This document shows positions 1-8,355 of a DNA stretch of 64,000 nucleotides, in pieces. Positions within the stretch are counted from its first letter, which is position 1. The number at the start of each line of letters is the position of its first letter. The position numbers were made by a program, and so were the translations under genes. Source of the stretch: Candidatus Poribacteria bacterium (GTDB lineage Bacteria > Poribacteria > WGA-4E > GCA-2687025); NCBI GenBank assembly GCA_028818695.1, contig JAPPNK010000029.1, positions 286,049 to 350,048 on the forward strand, in the 5' to 3' direction. Under the pieces are notes generated by a model that worked only from the letters and a program-made list of their open reading frames with translations, did not search any database and was not told the DNA's origin.

Positions 1-326
1 TGCATGCGCGTCGGCTGCGCGCCGCCGGTCAAGAAGCCGAGGTTTTTCACCGACACGATGCGCCTGCCGCCGCCCATCGGCGCGGTGTCGACCATCGCCG
101 CCAGCTCCTGAAACGCCGCGACCGATCCGTCCAGCGCGTCAAAATTGAAGTTCGCCAACGCGCCCGCGTCCGCCTGCAGCGCCTTCACTAGGCTTTCATG
201 CAGCCTGTCAAGCAGATACTGGTCGGAGCCGTATATGGTATAGAGGGGCGAGGTCTCGCCGCTTTTGATCGCCTTAGACAGGTCTTGCAGGTTTCTCAGG
301 GAGCCTTGCGCAGCAGTTTGGCGCAT
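1..326 (-). CDS. holA: DNA polymerase III delta subunit, N-terminal part, cut by window edge
   Basis: The delta subunit of the clamp loader opens the sliding clamp during replication. About 108 codons are visible, starting at ATG 324-326, before the window ends. The translation contains LYTIYGSDQYLLDRL, then FNFDALDG and GGGRRIVSVKN. This matches the HolA N-terminal pattern (Y-x-x-Y-G-x-[DE]-x-[YF]-L, then F-N-x-x-x-L-D-G, then R-R-x-V-x-V). The start lies 5 bases past the MoxR stop on the same strand, so the two genes are probably co-transcribed. The rest of the gene lies outside the window. The family call rests on these motifs and on length so far; no other family fits as well. Confidence 0.8.
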   Translation of the reverse strand, partial: MRQTAAQGSLRNLQDLSKAIKSGETSPLYTIYGSDQYLLDRLHESLVKALQADAGALANFNFDALDGSVAAFQELAAMVDTAPMGGGRRIVSVKNLGFLTGGAQPTRM

Positions 327-330
327 CGTC

Positions 331-1332
331 TCATGTCCGGCGGTGCGGTATCGGCGTCGATTCCACCAGCCGAGAGACAATCTCCCGGCTGTCGATGCCG
401 TCCGCTTCGGCGTTGAAATTCACGAGCGTTCGATGGCGCAAGACAGGCTCGGCGACCGCCTGGATGTCTTCTTCGGTGGCATGGCTGCGCCCGCGCAGGA
501 CAGCGCGCGCTTTCGCGCCGAGCGTCAAATACTGGGACGCCCTCGGCCCGGCTCCCCAAGAGACCCAGTCTTTCACAAAATCGGGCGCGCTCGGCGAAGA
601 CGGACGCGTACGCCCAACCAGCTCCACCGCATATTCCACCACATACGCCGGCGCCGGAACCTGCCGCACAATGCCTTGAACCCGCTCAATGTCGTCTAGC
701 GTCAGCGCAGGCTCAATCTCCGGGTCTAGAGCCGAGGTGGTCGCCTCCACAATCTCCATCTCTTCTTCTGGCGACGGGTAATCAAGGTACAGGTTGAACA
801 TGAACCTGTCCAGCTGCGCCTCCGGCAACGGATAGGTGCCTTCCTGCTCAATCGGATTCTGCGTCGCCAAGACGAAGAACGGCTTCGGCAGCTCGTATGT
901 GGTTCCGCCGACGGTCGCCCGCATCTCCTGCATCGCCTGAAGCAGCGCCGCCTGCGTTTTCGGCGGCGTCCGGTTGATCTCGTCCGCGAGCAGCACATTG
1001 GTAAATATCGGACCTTTGAGAAACTGAAACGCGCGCAAGCCCGTCTCAGGGTCGTCCTGCAGAATGTCGGTGCCGACGATATCGGTCGGCATCAGGTCGG
1101 GCGTGAACTGAATGCGATCGTAATCGAGATCCAACGCCTTCGCCATGGAGCTCACCAGCAGCGTCTTGGCGAGGCCCGGGACGCCCACCAGCAGGCAATG
1201 CCCCCGCGAGACGAGCGCGATCAACAGATTGTCAATGACCTCCTCCTGACCGACGATGACTTTTCGCAGCTCCTTGATAAGCCGCTCGCGTATCTCCGCA
1301 AAGAAAGCGATGTCAGGGGCTTCTGCAGACAC
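331..1332 (-). CDS. MoxR family AAA+ ATPase
   Basis: This is a 333-residue MoxR-type AAA+ ATPase, a cytoplasmic chaperone usually paired with DUF58/VWA proteins. The Walker A variant GVPGLAKT lies near residues 49-56 and the Walker B LLADEINR near 114-121. A sensor-1-like [22 protein letters not shown] follows, which is diagnostic of MoxR. The start is GTG at 1330-1332, with AAGGAG about nine bases upstream. No DUF58 gene follows; the next gene is holA. A promoter lies just upstream at 1372-1400. Family assignment is secure, but the client protein cannot be told from here. Confidence 0.95.
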   Translation of the reverse strand: MSAEAPDIAFFAEIRERLIKELRKVIVGQEEVIDNLLIALVSRGHCLLVGVPGLAKTLLVSSMAKALDLDYDRIQFTPDLMPTDIVGTDILQDDPETGLRAFQFLKGPIFTNVLLADEINRTPPKTQAALLQAMQEMRATVGGTTYELPKPFFVLATQNPIEQEGTYPLPEAQLDRFMFNLYLDYPSPEEEMEIVEATTSALDPEIEPALTLDDIERVQGIVRQVPAPAYVVEYAVELVGRTRPSSPSAPDFVKDWVSWGAGPRASQYLTLGAKARAVLRGRSHATEEDIQAVAEPVLRHRTLVNFNAEADGIDSREIVSRLVESTPIPHRRT

Positions 1333-1371
1333 TCTATCTATCTCCTTCGTGGATGCGCTGAACTACCCTAT

Positions 1372-1400
1372 AACATACCGCCGTTTGACGGCGAGGTCAA
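1372..1400 (-). promoter_or_regulatory. Sigma-70-type promoter for moxR-holA
   Basis: On the minus strand, TTGACC (1395-1400) and TATGTT (1372-1377) are separated by 17 bases. They match the consensus at 5/6 and 4/6 positions. The predicted transcript start is near 1365, giving a leader of about 35 bases before the GTG start. Confidence 0.6.
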
Positions 1401-1518
1401 GTCTTCGTTCCGTCAAATGCCCGATGAGGAACCTGATCAGAAAAAAGCCGTTGACAGTAAAACGAAACCATGTTACGCTGAAAATGGGCAATGTTCGCAC
1501 GTGATCGATAGAAAACGG

Positions 1519-1547
1519 TTGATGCGCTAATGATTTTCTGCTATAAT
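1519..1547 (+). promoter_or_regulatory. Promoter for the 1673-5408 operon
   Basis: TTGATG (1519-1524) and a perfect TATAAT (1542-1547) are separated by 17 bases. A second TATAAT lies at 1609-1614 without a good -35 and may be an alternative start. The leader would be about 120 or 50 bases respectively. Confidence 0.6.
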
Positions 1548-1672
1548 AAGGACGAAGAGGTGGTTTGATGTTTCGCAAAAAGTTGTGGACGCGAAAACGA
1601 ATCTCCGCTATAATGGCGTCTGCCCAGATGTTCGTTAGTTATCTGGCGTCAACAAAAATGTGGGAGTAGCAA

Positions 1673-2419
1673 ATGCGCAGTTTTTTATTTTTCAGACATC
1701 ATGATGTTGGGAGAGTTGGGCGCGCTTTTTTCTGGCTCACAGCAAGAACCGCCGCTGTCCTGTTTGCGGTTACGCTGTTTGTCACTCAGTCCAATGCCGC
1801 TGAATTGTCCATTGAACGAGGAAGGACGCTGGAAATCACATTGCAGTTGGTAAACATCGGCGACACTCGCCTTGAGAGGGTGAGAGTCGATCTAGATCCG
1901 GTTTCGACTGCGCGCGGCGTAAAGATGGTTTCCAGACCGGACATCGTTGAGATTGCGGCTAAGACAGGCAACCGCCCTTGCCCGTTCGCTGAGATACCCG
2001 TCACGTTAACAGCAGATCAATACGCGCGAGTGAATAATCCGTTCCTTCTGCGTTTTGTCGTCAGCAGCGGGACCACGCGATGGTATGTAAACACGCCAGC
2101 GGTTATTGTTCCGCGAGCGACACCGAACGTTCCCAGACTAAGCCCGAACTTTCCGAATCCTTTCAACCCTGAGACGTGGATTCCTTTTCAGTTAACAGAG
2201 GGAACCCATGCGCTTATTGACATATACGACATGCGCGGCCGGTTGATTCGACGTCTTGATTTGGGATACCGAGAAGCGGGTTATTACCACACGACCGGCG
2301 AAGCCGCATATTGGGACGGTCGAAATGGTTTCGGCGAACCTGTTTCAAGCGGGACCTATTTCTATCGCTTCAGGGCGGGAAGTTTCTCTTCGACGGGACG
2401 CATGACAATCATAAAATGA
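1673..2419 (+). CDS. Exported protein with C-terminal FlgD-like (T9SS-type-A-like) domain
   Basis: The 248-residue protein has a basic N-terminus and a hydrophobic segment (about residues 26-44, ending in SNAAE), which look like a signal peptide. A middle region of about 100 residues is predicted beta-rich and resembles a cohesin/Ig-type sandwich; that is a weak inference. From about residue 155 it has NFPNPFNPETWIPFQL, then DIYDMRGRLIR, WDGRN and SGTYFYR. This is the FlgD Ig-like/type A sorting-like module common in Poribacteria. GGGAG precedes the ATG. It is the first gene of a four-gene exported operon. A role at the cell surface is likely, but the partner is unknown. Confidence 0.85.
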   Translation: MRSFLFFRHHDVGRVGRAFFWLTARTAAVLFAVTLFVTQSNAAELSIERGRTLEITLQLVNIGDTRLERVRVDLDPVSTARGVKMVSRPDIVEIAAKTGNRPCPFAEIPVTLTADQYARVNNPFLLRFVVSSGTTRWYVNTPAVIVPRATPNVPRLSPNFPNPFNPETWIPFQLTEGTHALIDIYDMRGRLIRRLDLGYREAGYYHTTGEAAYWDGRNGFGEPVSSGTYFYRFRAGSFSSTGRMTIIK

Positions 2420-2432
2420 GAAGGGATTTCTT

Positions 2433-3392
2433 ATGAAAATCGGACACGTCAAAACGGGGATTGTGTTATCTGTTGCGGCGGTTGGCACCGCGGCTCTGAT
2501 GTTTTGGGTTGCACACAAGATTGAAGCGCAGCAGCAGCCGGTTGTGATAAAAGCGGAGATCGGCGTCAACGCAGAATTGGAGGTTGATGCGATTTTTTCC
2601 GAAGCTCATCAGTTGGAAACAGAAGGCCGTCAGTTGGCGGCTCTTATTAAGTACCAACGAGTATTGAGCGAGTACCCAGGAAGCTCCCGGGCTGCGGAAG
2701 CACTTTTGGCGATTGGCGATATTGAGTTTCACCACAACGACGCGGCAGCGCATGCTTTGAAGGCTTACGAGAAAGCACTCTCAGATCATCCGAATAGCCT
2801 GCAGGTCGCCGCGGCGAAGTTGGGAAAAGCAAGCTGCTTGATTGATCTTCTGATGCCAGACGCTTACGAGGCGCTGGTGGATGTGACAGAGAATCATGCG
2901 GATTCAGACGCAGCGGACTGCGCATCGGTTTGGCGAATGTTCATGGAGGTTGCGCAGGAAAAATATACTTACGAGGAAGCGATAGAACATTATCGAGTCG
3001 TCGCCCGCCAATCGTCTTCCGAACGCGCTAAAGCAGACGCTCAATACGCCATCGTCGGTTCGTATTTCTGGATGGGCAAGAATGAAGCGGCGATTAGAGA
3101 GATTGAGGAACTGCTTGCGAGCGGGTTGTATAAGTCGCGCCGCAGCCTAGCAATTGTCCATGATATGGCGGCGATTCTCTACAACGGCGCAGAAGATTAT
3201 GAAAATGCAGCCCGGCATGCAGACATCATTGTCCGACGCTATCCGAAGTCACAGGTGATTGAAAGCGCCAAAGCGATCCGATCGTACGCCGAAAAGAAGA
3301 TCGCCGAGGCTGAGGATTCTAGGGTTTCCCAACCGCATGACCGAAAAAAGACTGCTGAGGTCATGGATTTAAATCGGAGGATAGACCAATGA
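2433..3392 (+). CDS. Membrane-anchored or exported TPR protein
   Basis: The 319-residue protein begins with a short basic region and one hydrophobic stretch (about residues 8-28), followed by KIEAQQQ; it acts as an anchor or signal peptide. The remainder is helical with TPR-like units, for example ALIKYQRVLSEYPGSSRAAEALLAIGD, AYEKALSDHPNSLQVAAAKL and ENAARHADIIVRRYPKSQV. The pattern resembles YbgF/BamD-type TPRs, which scaffold periplasmic complexes. It starts 13 bases after the preceding gene and ends in an ATGA overlap with the next, so it is in the same operon. Its partner is probably encoded alongside, which is inference. Confidence 0.85.
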   Translation: MKIGHVKTGIVLSVAAVGTAALMFWVAHKIEAQQQPVVIKAEIGVNAELEVDAIFSEAHQLETEGRQLAALIKYQRVLSEYPGSSRAAEALLAIGDIEFHHNDAAAHALKAYEKALSDHPNSLQVAAAKLGKASCLIDLLMPDAYEALVDVTENHADSDAADCASVWRMFMEVAQEKYTYEEAIEHYRVVARQSSSERAKADAQYAIVGSYFWMGKNEAAIREIEELLASGLYKSRRSLAIVHDMAAILYNGAEDYENAARHADIIVRRYPKSQVIESAKAIRSYAEKKIAEAEDSRVSQPHDRKKTAEVMDLNRRIDQ

Positions 3393-4399
3393 AACGGTTT
3401 TGTTTGTTGGCGGCAGCGGCTTTGATCTTGTCTGCAGTTTTTCCGATGCGGTCGCGCGCTCAATTTCAGCTTGCGCCAAGCGTATCGATCGTGCCGCGCT
3501 CTCAATTTCAGCGCGCCCAAAGCGCAGGAACTTCTTCGACGAGTAGGTCTTACGTAATGCGTCCCTCCCTTCTTCCAAACGGCACAGGCCAGCGAGAAGA
3601 AAAGCCGTTGACTGTTTTGGCGATAACGAACGGATTATCCCTAAGTCAGAGTGTTTATGTCTCTATCGCCTCTGAAGCGGACGATGATTCGGGAGGGCAT
3701 GTGCAGTCCTATCACAGCGAACGGTCGGGAGGATCAAGCATTGATCTTGACGGAGAAGTGGACCCGTCAAGCGGGGAAATGCGGGGCGAATGGATCACCG
3801 GGTGGACAGTGAGATGGGAATTCGACTTCAAATTCACGTCGCCGGAGCCTTCAGGTACGCATACGGTCACAGCGACTGTGGAGGGTATGACCGGTTCCGC
3901 AAACATCTCCGTCCAAGTTGAAGGACTGGAATCGCTATCAACCTCGTCAAACGTTCACTGGGTCGGCGGCACAGATCAGCATCCTGACAAATATTCACAC
4001 TATGGAACGCCGGATGTCAACGATGCGCTGCAGACTATCGCAAACGATTGGCAGGAATGGTTTAACGGAAACGATGCGAATGGAAATCCCAACGCGCATC
4101 CCGATGACAAATTCAAAGGAAATGATCAGCTGTGGGTGAACGACATGAGCCTGCCCGCTGGCGGGCTTTTTGACATCCGAGGCAACTGGAAGAAATCGCA
4201 TTCTTCTCACAGAGAAGGCAAGGATGTTGACATTTGGATATGGACATACGGCCACCCGGGAATACCAACGGGCGGGGTCGAAACCACTGGCCGCATAGGT
4301 TCTGGAAGAGATTACCTCAAAGAATTTTGGGATGTTGTAAAAGATCACGGCAGAAAAGCCGAGTACCACAACGAAAACCACATCCACATTGACTTCTAA
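3389..4399 (+). CDS. Exported zinc peptidase-like protein (M15/M74-type H-x6-D ... HxH)
   Basis: The 336-residue protein has a clear signal peptide (MKRFCLLAAAALILSAVFP...RA). The centre is a probable Ig-like or beta-rich region. The last 80 residues contain SHREGKDVDIW (H-x6-D) and end in NENHIHIDF (H-x-H). This H...D...HxH spacing is the zinc site of LAS metallopeptidases (MepA, DacB/VanY types), which cut peptidoglycan peptides or D-Ala links. The HxH sits two residues from the C-terminus. The start overlaps the upstream stop (ATGA). Whether it acts on peptidoglycan or a secreted protein is open. The fold call is moderately sure and the substrate unknown. Confidence 0.75.
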   Translation: MKRFCLLAAAALILSAVFPMRSRAQFQLAPSVSIVPRSQFQRAQSAGTSSTSRSYVMRPSLLPNGTGQREEKPLTVLAITNGLSLSQSVYVSIASEADDDSGGHVQSYHSERSGGSSIDLDGEVDPSSGEMRGEWITGWTVRWEFDFKFTSPEPSGTHTVTATVEGMTGSANISVQVEGLESLSTSSNVHWVGGTDQHPDKYSHYGTPDVNDALQTIANDWQEWFNGNDANGNPNAHPDDKFKGNDQLWVNDMSLPAGGLFDIRGNWKKSHSSHREGKDVDIWIWTYGHPGIPTGGVETTGRIGSGRDYLKEFWDVVKDHGRKAEYHNENHIHIDF

Positions 4400-4427
4400 T
4401 GACGCATTCCCAACAGAGGAGAATCGC

Positions 4428-5408
4428 ATGAAACGGCAATGGAAACGAATCGCAGCAATCTGTTTCTGTCTCTGCTTCGCGTCGGGCGCGTTTGCAAAGC
4501 GGGTTCCGTTTAAACGCATGCTGGACATTGAGAAGGTGCGCAAATACAATCTCGATGCGGAGTTCATCAAAGAAACAGGCGATCTGAAAATCTACTACCG
4601 CGATGAAAACGACCAGGTGAAGTTCCTGATCTACCACCCCTCCAACAAGGTGGACGTTGTCGTTTCAACGACCGTTGAGAAGCTGGACGGCTCTGACAGC
4701 GGCAGCGGCTCTCAGTCCAAGATACAGCGGGGATACCGATACCGGTATAAAGTGGCGAGCGCCAAGACGAGTCAGCAATCCATGCGCACGATGGTCCTTG
4801 AGATGACGACGCCGAAAACCGCGCCGATGAATATCAAACCGCCAAAGGGATGGTACTTCCGGCGCACTCTGAATTCAAAGGTTCGTAATTGGGTTCGATG
4901 GTCAGGTTTGCCGCGCGCGCCGCATGAGAAATCAACCTACATCGCTCCCGGGGCAGAGCTGCAAAACTTCACGCTGGACGCGCCGGGACTGCCGGGAATC
5001 CTCGCGGCATACTCAGGTGGATCTGCCAAGAGGAATATCCTGAACGAGGCGGTTGAATCGCCGGGTTTTCATGCAAACTATGTCAAAGGCAGCGTTGTCG
5101 GTCCGGTTCCGGAGCCTGCTGTGTTTGACGCGGCTCTCTTTGCGCAGTATATCGGCGGCTTGTATGATCAGGGCGTCAAGCTTGGCTGGGTGGACGGCGA
5201 CAAGAAAACCTTCCCTGTCCGCGATCGGTTTCGCAAGCGGCTGTTTTCGGCGATTGAAGCGGCTGAAGCCGGCAAAACAGCTGTCGCCAAACGCGCCTTT
5301 CAGAGCGTCCTGGCGGAAACGCAGAGTCTGGTCAAGCGGAAACTTGTTGAGCCAGAGATCGATGCGTTGCTGACAGTCAACATCCAATATCTTTTGGAGA
5401 GAATGTAG
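4428..5408 (+). CDS. Exported protein of unknown function
   Basis: An upstream ATG exists at 4389, but ATG 4428 follows AGAGGA and opens a good signal peptide (MKRQWKRIAAICFCLCFASGAFA), so it is the chosen start, giving 326 residues. A low-complexity GSDSGSGSQS segment lies near residue 85. The last 70 residues are helical (RKRLFSAIEAAEAGKTAVAKRA...) and faintly resemble FIMAH-type helical domains often found at the ends of Poribacterial exported proteins. I do not recognise the N-terminal part. It is the last gene of the 1673-5408 exported operon. Confidence 0.8.
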   Translation: MKRQWKRIAAICFCLCFASGAFAKRVPFKRMLDIEKVRKYNLDAEFIKETGDLKIYYRDENDQVKFLIYHPSNKVDVVVSTTVEKLDGSDSGSGSQSKIQRGYRYRYKVASAKTSQQSMRTMVLEMTTPKTAPMNIKPPKGWYFRRTLNSKVRNWVRWSGLPRAPHEKSTYIAPGAELQNFTLDAPGLPGILAAYSGGSAKRNILNEAVESPGFHANYVKGSVVGPVPEPAVFDAALFAQYIGGLYDQGVKLGWVDGDKKTFPVRDRFRKRLFSAIEAAEAGKTAVAKRAFQSVLAETQSLVKRKLVEPEIDALLTVNIQYLLERM

Positions 5409-5422
5409 CGCCGCCTCGGCGG

Positions 5423-6781
5423 TCATTGGGCGTACAGCGCCTTCACCCGTTCCTTGTCGGCGCCGAGCGAGCGCAAAAACTGCGCGCATCCGTTCCGCAT
5501 ATTTTTGACAACGGCAGGATAATCGGCGGCGACATTGTTCGATTCGCCCGGATCCGCGGCGAGATCGTACAGCTCCGGCGAAATCTCTCCGTTGCGCCCA
5601 AGGATGAGCGACCAGCTGCCGTCCGTGATCGACAGCTTCCCTGCGGACGAGACGGCGAGCTTGCGTTGCCACTCCGTCTCCTCTCCCCGTATGAGCGGCA
5701 GCAGCGAGCGTCCGTCCACTCGTTCAGGCGGCGCGGCGCCGGTCAACTCGCAGACGGTCGGCAGAATGTCCGGCGGCTGAACGAGCTGCGAGACGCGCCG
5801 CCCGCCTTCCGCGCCCGGCACATATGCTATGAGCGGTATATGCGACACTTCGCGGTAAAGAGGCCAACTCCCTCGGTCGTCATTTTCAGAGATGTTCGAC
5901 TTGCCCGTCCGGTTGTGTTCGCCGAGATACATGCCGTGGTCTGCCATGAAAAAGACGGCGGTTCGCTCCATCGCGCCCGTGTCCTCCAGCGTCCGCAGCA
6001 GCCGTCCAACATGCTGGCTTACGAGCGTCGCCTCGCCCGCGTAATGCGCCCGCAGGTTCGACAGCTCCTCCGGCGTGTAGTCGGAGGCGGGACCGTAGTT
6101 CGGGTGAAACATCGGCGGGCCGTCGTAGCCTGAATCGTCGTACATCTCCACAAGATACTCGGGCGGATCCCATGGCTCATGGACATCGAAGCAGTCGACC
6201 CACAGGAAAAATTTCTCCGCCTTGTGGTTATGCTCAACCCACTTGGAAGCGGCGCGGCATGTCTTCGCGACGAACCGATCCTCCCCCGACTCCCAGCCGC
6301 GGTGATTCTGCCACGCATGCACATTCGCCAGCACATTGCCGAACGGCTTCGGGCGCGTCCTCGTCTTCTCTTCAGGCGTTCGATGCTGAATCGGGTCGTT
6401 CATCCATGTAAGAGGCGTGTCGCCTTCCTGCCCCCGTATCCACATCGCCCCATGAAAGCCGCGGTCAAAATGCGCCGTCGCCTTCATCATATGCGGCGTG
6501 TCGACGATCAGCTGGTTCACATACCCTTCCCGCGCCAGCAGCGCCGCCATCACTGGAACGGATGGATCAAGCGGCTTCCATCCGTAAAACGGAAAGCCGT
6601 ATGTCCCGGTGAACCAGTCGGTGCGCGTCGGAATCGTCGGAAAGGAGGAGACATAATAGTTGTCAAAACAGACCGCTTTTTCGGCGAAGGCGTCCAGTTC
6701 CGGCGTTTTGATCCAGTCGTTTCCGTTCGCTCCGATGTAGTCGTAGCGGTAGGTGTCCGAGACGATGACAACGATGTTCAT
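5423..6781 (-). CDS. Sulfatase-family hydrolase with Thr at the formylglycine position
   Basis: This 452-residue member of the alkaline phosphatase/sulfatase superfamily has an N-terminal metal site VIVSDTYRYD (D9), TPELDAFAEKA, a core FPTIPTRTDWFTG, and C-terminal metal/catalytic ADHGMYLGEHNRTGK. In type I sulfatases the core is C/S-x-P-S/A-R-x4-T-G; here T49 stands at the Cys/Ser that becomes formylglycine. Thr is the nucleophile in some other members of the superfamily, so a phosphodiesterase or an atypical esterase is possible. There is no signal peptide, so it is probably cytoplasmic. AAGGAG precedes the ATG. It is convergent with the exported operon, with 14 bases between stops. Confidence 0.85.
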   Translation of the reverse strand: MNIVVIVSDTYRYDYIGANGNDWIKTPELDAFAEKAVCFDNYYVSSFPTIPTRTDWFTGTYGFPFYGWKPLDPSVPVMAALLAREGYVNQLIVDTPHMMKATAHFDRGFHGAMWIRGQEGDTPLTWMNDPIQHRTPEEKTRTRPKPFGNVLANVHAWQNHRGWESGEDRFVAKTCRAASKWVEHNHKAEKFFLWVDCFDVHEPWDPPEYLVEMYDDSGYDGPPMFHPNYGPASDYTPEELSNLRAHYAGEATLVSQHVGRLLRTLEDTGAMERTAVFFMADHGMYLGEHNRTGKSNISENDDRGSWPLYREVSHIPLIAYVPGAEGGRRVSQLVQPPDILPTVCELTGAAPPERVDGRSLLPLIRGEETEWQRKLAVSSAGKLSITDGSWSLILGRNGEISPELYDLAADPGESNNVAADYPAVVKNMRNGCAQFLRSLGADKERVKALYAQ

Positions 6782-6924
6782 GACGCGCTCCTTGTTTTGT
6801 TAAAGTTTATCGTCGCCGATTGCGCCGCATTCGTCAACCGACGCTTCCGTCCGACAGCGTCTGCAAGCGGCGGATGAAAAGGTCGGATGAAGCGATTAAA
6901 GATGCGTTTGCGTTCAAAACCGTT

Positions 6925-6930
6925 TATAAT
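6925..6930 (+). promoter_or_regulatory. Probable -10 hexamer upstream of the PhyH-HEAT gene
   Basis: A perfect TATAAT lies 39 bases before the ATG at 6969. No convincing -35 is present at 16-18 bases, so the element is only suggestive. Confidence 0.35.
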
Positions 6931-6968
6931 GAACCGAACAGCACACGGAAGACGGAAAGGACGATCGC

Positions 6969-8321
6969 ATGTCCAAGCCCAAACTGCTCAACGACGCGCA
7001 GATGCGCGAGTTCATCGCCAACGGATTCATCTCTCTCAAGGCAGATTTTCCAAAAGAATTTCATCAGACGATCTACGACAAAACGAAGCAGGTCTTTGAC
7101 AACGGAGGCAACCCCGGCAACAATGTCCTCCCCAGCGTTCCCGAACTGAAACAGATATTCGACCATCCAACCATCCATGGCGCTCTGCAGAGCGTCCTCG
7201 GCGAAGGGTACTACATGCACCCGCACCGCCACTGCCATGTGAACCCGCCGGGCAGCCCCGGACAAGGTCTTCACAAGGACAGCTGGAACCGCCGCCGCCA
7301 TCGGACGCGATGGGGCATGGCGTTCTACTATCCGCAGGACACGCCCGTTGAGCTCGGACCGACCGGCATCGTCCCAGGCTCCCATGTCGACAATCAACGC
7401 CCCCCGCGCGACGAACATGCGCTCACAGGCGAGGCGGGAACCGTCGTCATTGTCCATTACGACCTGTGGCACCGCGGCATGCCGAACAAAGGCGAGATGG
7501 TGCGGTACATGCAAAAGTTTCTCTTCACGCGCCTGAACGAGCCGACCCGACCCGACTGGGACTGCGGCTCGCGCGACTTCCCCGAAGAAAACGAAAACGG
7601 ACGAAGCCGCATGTACAGAAGCCTATGGAACTGGCACTGCGGCAACAGCCCGACGCTGAAACCCGCCTCGGACGAACAGATCGCCGACTGGATTGGGCAG
7701 CTGTCGGACGAGGATGAGACGGCCGCCTTCAACGCCGCCTACGCGCTCGGCGAAGCGGGAGAGCCGGCTATTCAACCGCTCATTGACGCCATGAAAAGCG
7801 ACTCGGAATATGAGGCGAGGAACGCGACGTACGGTCTCGCAGCCATGGGCAAGCCGGCCGTTCAGCCTCTCATCCGCGAGCTGTCCGACCCGCGCCCGCA
7901 GACACGCCGATTTGCCGTTGAAACGCTTGGCGACATCGGCCTCCCTGCCGCGGAAGCGGTCCCTGAGATGGCGGAGCTGACAGCGGATGAGGACGGAAGC
8001 ATACGGCGCGCCGCTGCGGAAGCGCTCGGCATCGCGGGGCAGAAGACGCTGGACGCCGCGAAACCGATCGCGAGCCTTCTCGCCGACTCGGACGAGTGGA
8101 CGCGCCGAAACGCCAGCCACGCGCTTATGCGCCTCGGTCCGAACGCGCGGCCGGCGGAAGACGCCCTGCGGGATGCGCTCAACGACGGCAATCGATATGT
8201 GCGGGCAAACAGCATGCAGGCGCTCGCGCGGATCGGAACGCCGAAAGCGAACGCCGCCGCGCTCGACTTTCTCATGGCGTCGCGCTGGTGTCCCATCACG
8301 AACCGCCACAGCACATTTTAA
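6969..8321 (+). CDS. Phytanoyl-CoA dioxygenase (PhyH) domain fused to HEAT repeats
   Basis: This 450-residue protein has an N-terminal Fe(II)/2-oxoglutarate dioxygenase domain (about 1-220). The facial triad looks like HKD (GQGLHKDSW) and the distal H in HYDLWHRG, with a following Arg for 2-oxoglutarate. From about residue 225 there are five or six HEAT/PBS-lyase-type repeats, such as AAYALGEAGEPAIQPLIDAM, ATYGLAAMGKPAVQPLIREL and ASHALMRLGPNARPAEDAL. GGAAAGGA precedes the ATG. PhyH enzymes hydroxylate varied small molecules, and the HEAT part may bind a protein or polymer partner. The next gene is a DUF1080 protein 34 bases away, so an operon is likely. The substrate is unknown. Confidence 0.9.
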   Translation: MSKPKLLNDAQMREFIANGFISLKADFPKEFHQTIYDKTKQVFDNGGNPGNNVLPSVPELKQIFDHPTIHGALQSVLGEGYYMHPHRHCHVNPPGSPGQGLHKDSWNRRRHRTRWGMAFYYPQDTPVELGPTGIVPGSHVDNQRPPRDEHALTGEAGTVVIVHYDLWHRGMPNKGEMVRYMQKFLFTRLNEPTRPDWDCGSRDFPEENENGRSRMYRSLWNWHCGNSPTLKPASDEQIADWIGQLSDEDETAAFNAAYALGEAGEPAIQPLIDAMKSDSEYEARNATYGLAAMGKPAVQPLIRELSDPRPQTRRFAVETLGDIGLPAAEAVPEMAELTADEDGSIRRAAAEALGIAGQKTLDAAKPIASLLADSDEWTRRNASHALMRLGPNARPAEDALRDALNDGNRYVRANSMQALARIGTPKANAAALDFLMASRWCPITNRHSTF

Positions 8322-8355
8322 AGGACAGACTCAACCTGCGAAAAGGACGACGCTT

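Larger units (their letters stand above)
1333..1672. other. Divergent intergenic region, no gene seen
   Basis: About 340 bases separate moxR from the exported-protein operon. The region holds the moxR promoter (1372-1400) and forward promoter elements (1519-1547 and a second TATAAT at 1609-1614). No credible ORF or RNA gene is visible. It is richer in A+T than the flanking moxR gene. Confidence 0.6.

Noticed and set aside
5411-5424. CCGCC/GGCGG hairpin between convergent genes near 5.4 kb
   Set aside because: The loop is only two bases, and the repeat overlaps a stop codon region. Stem quality is too poor for a terminator call.
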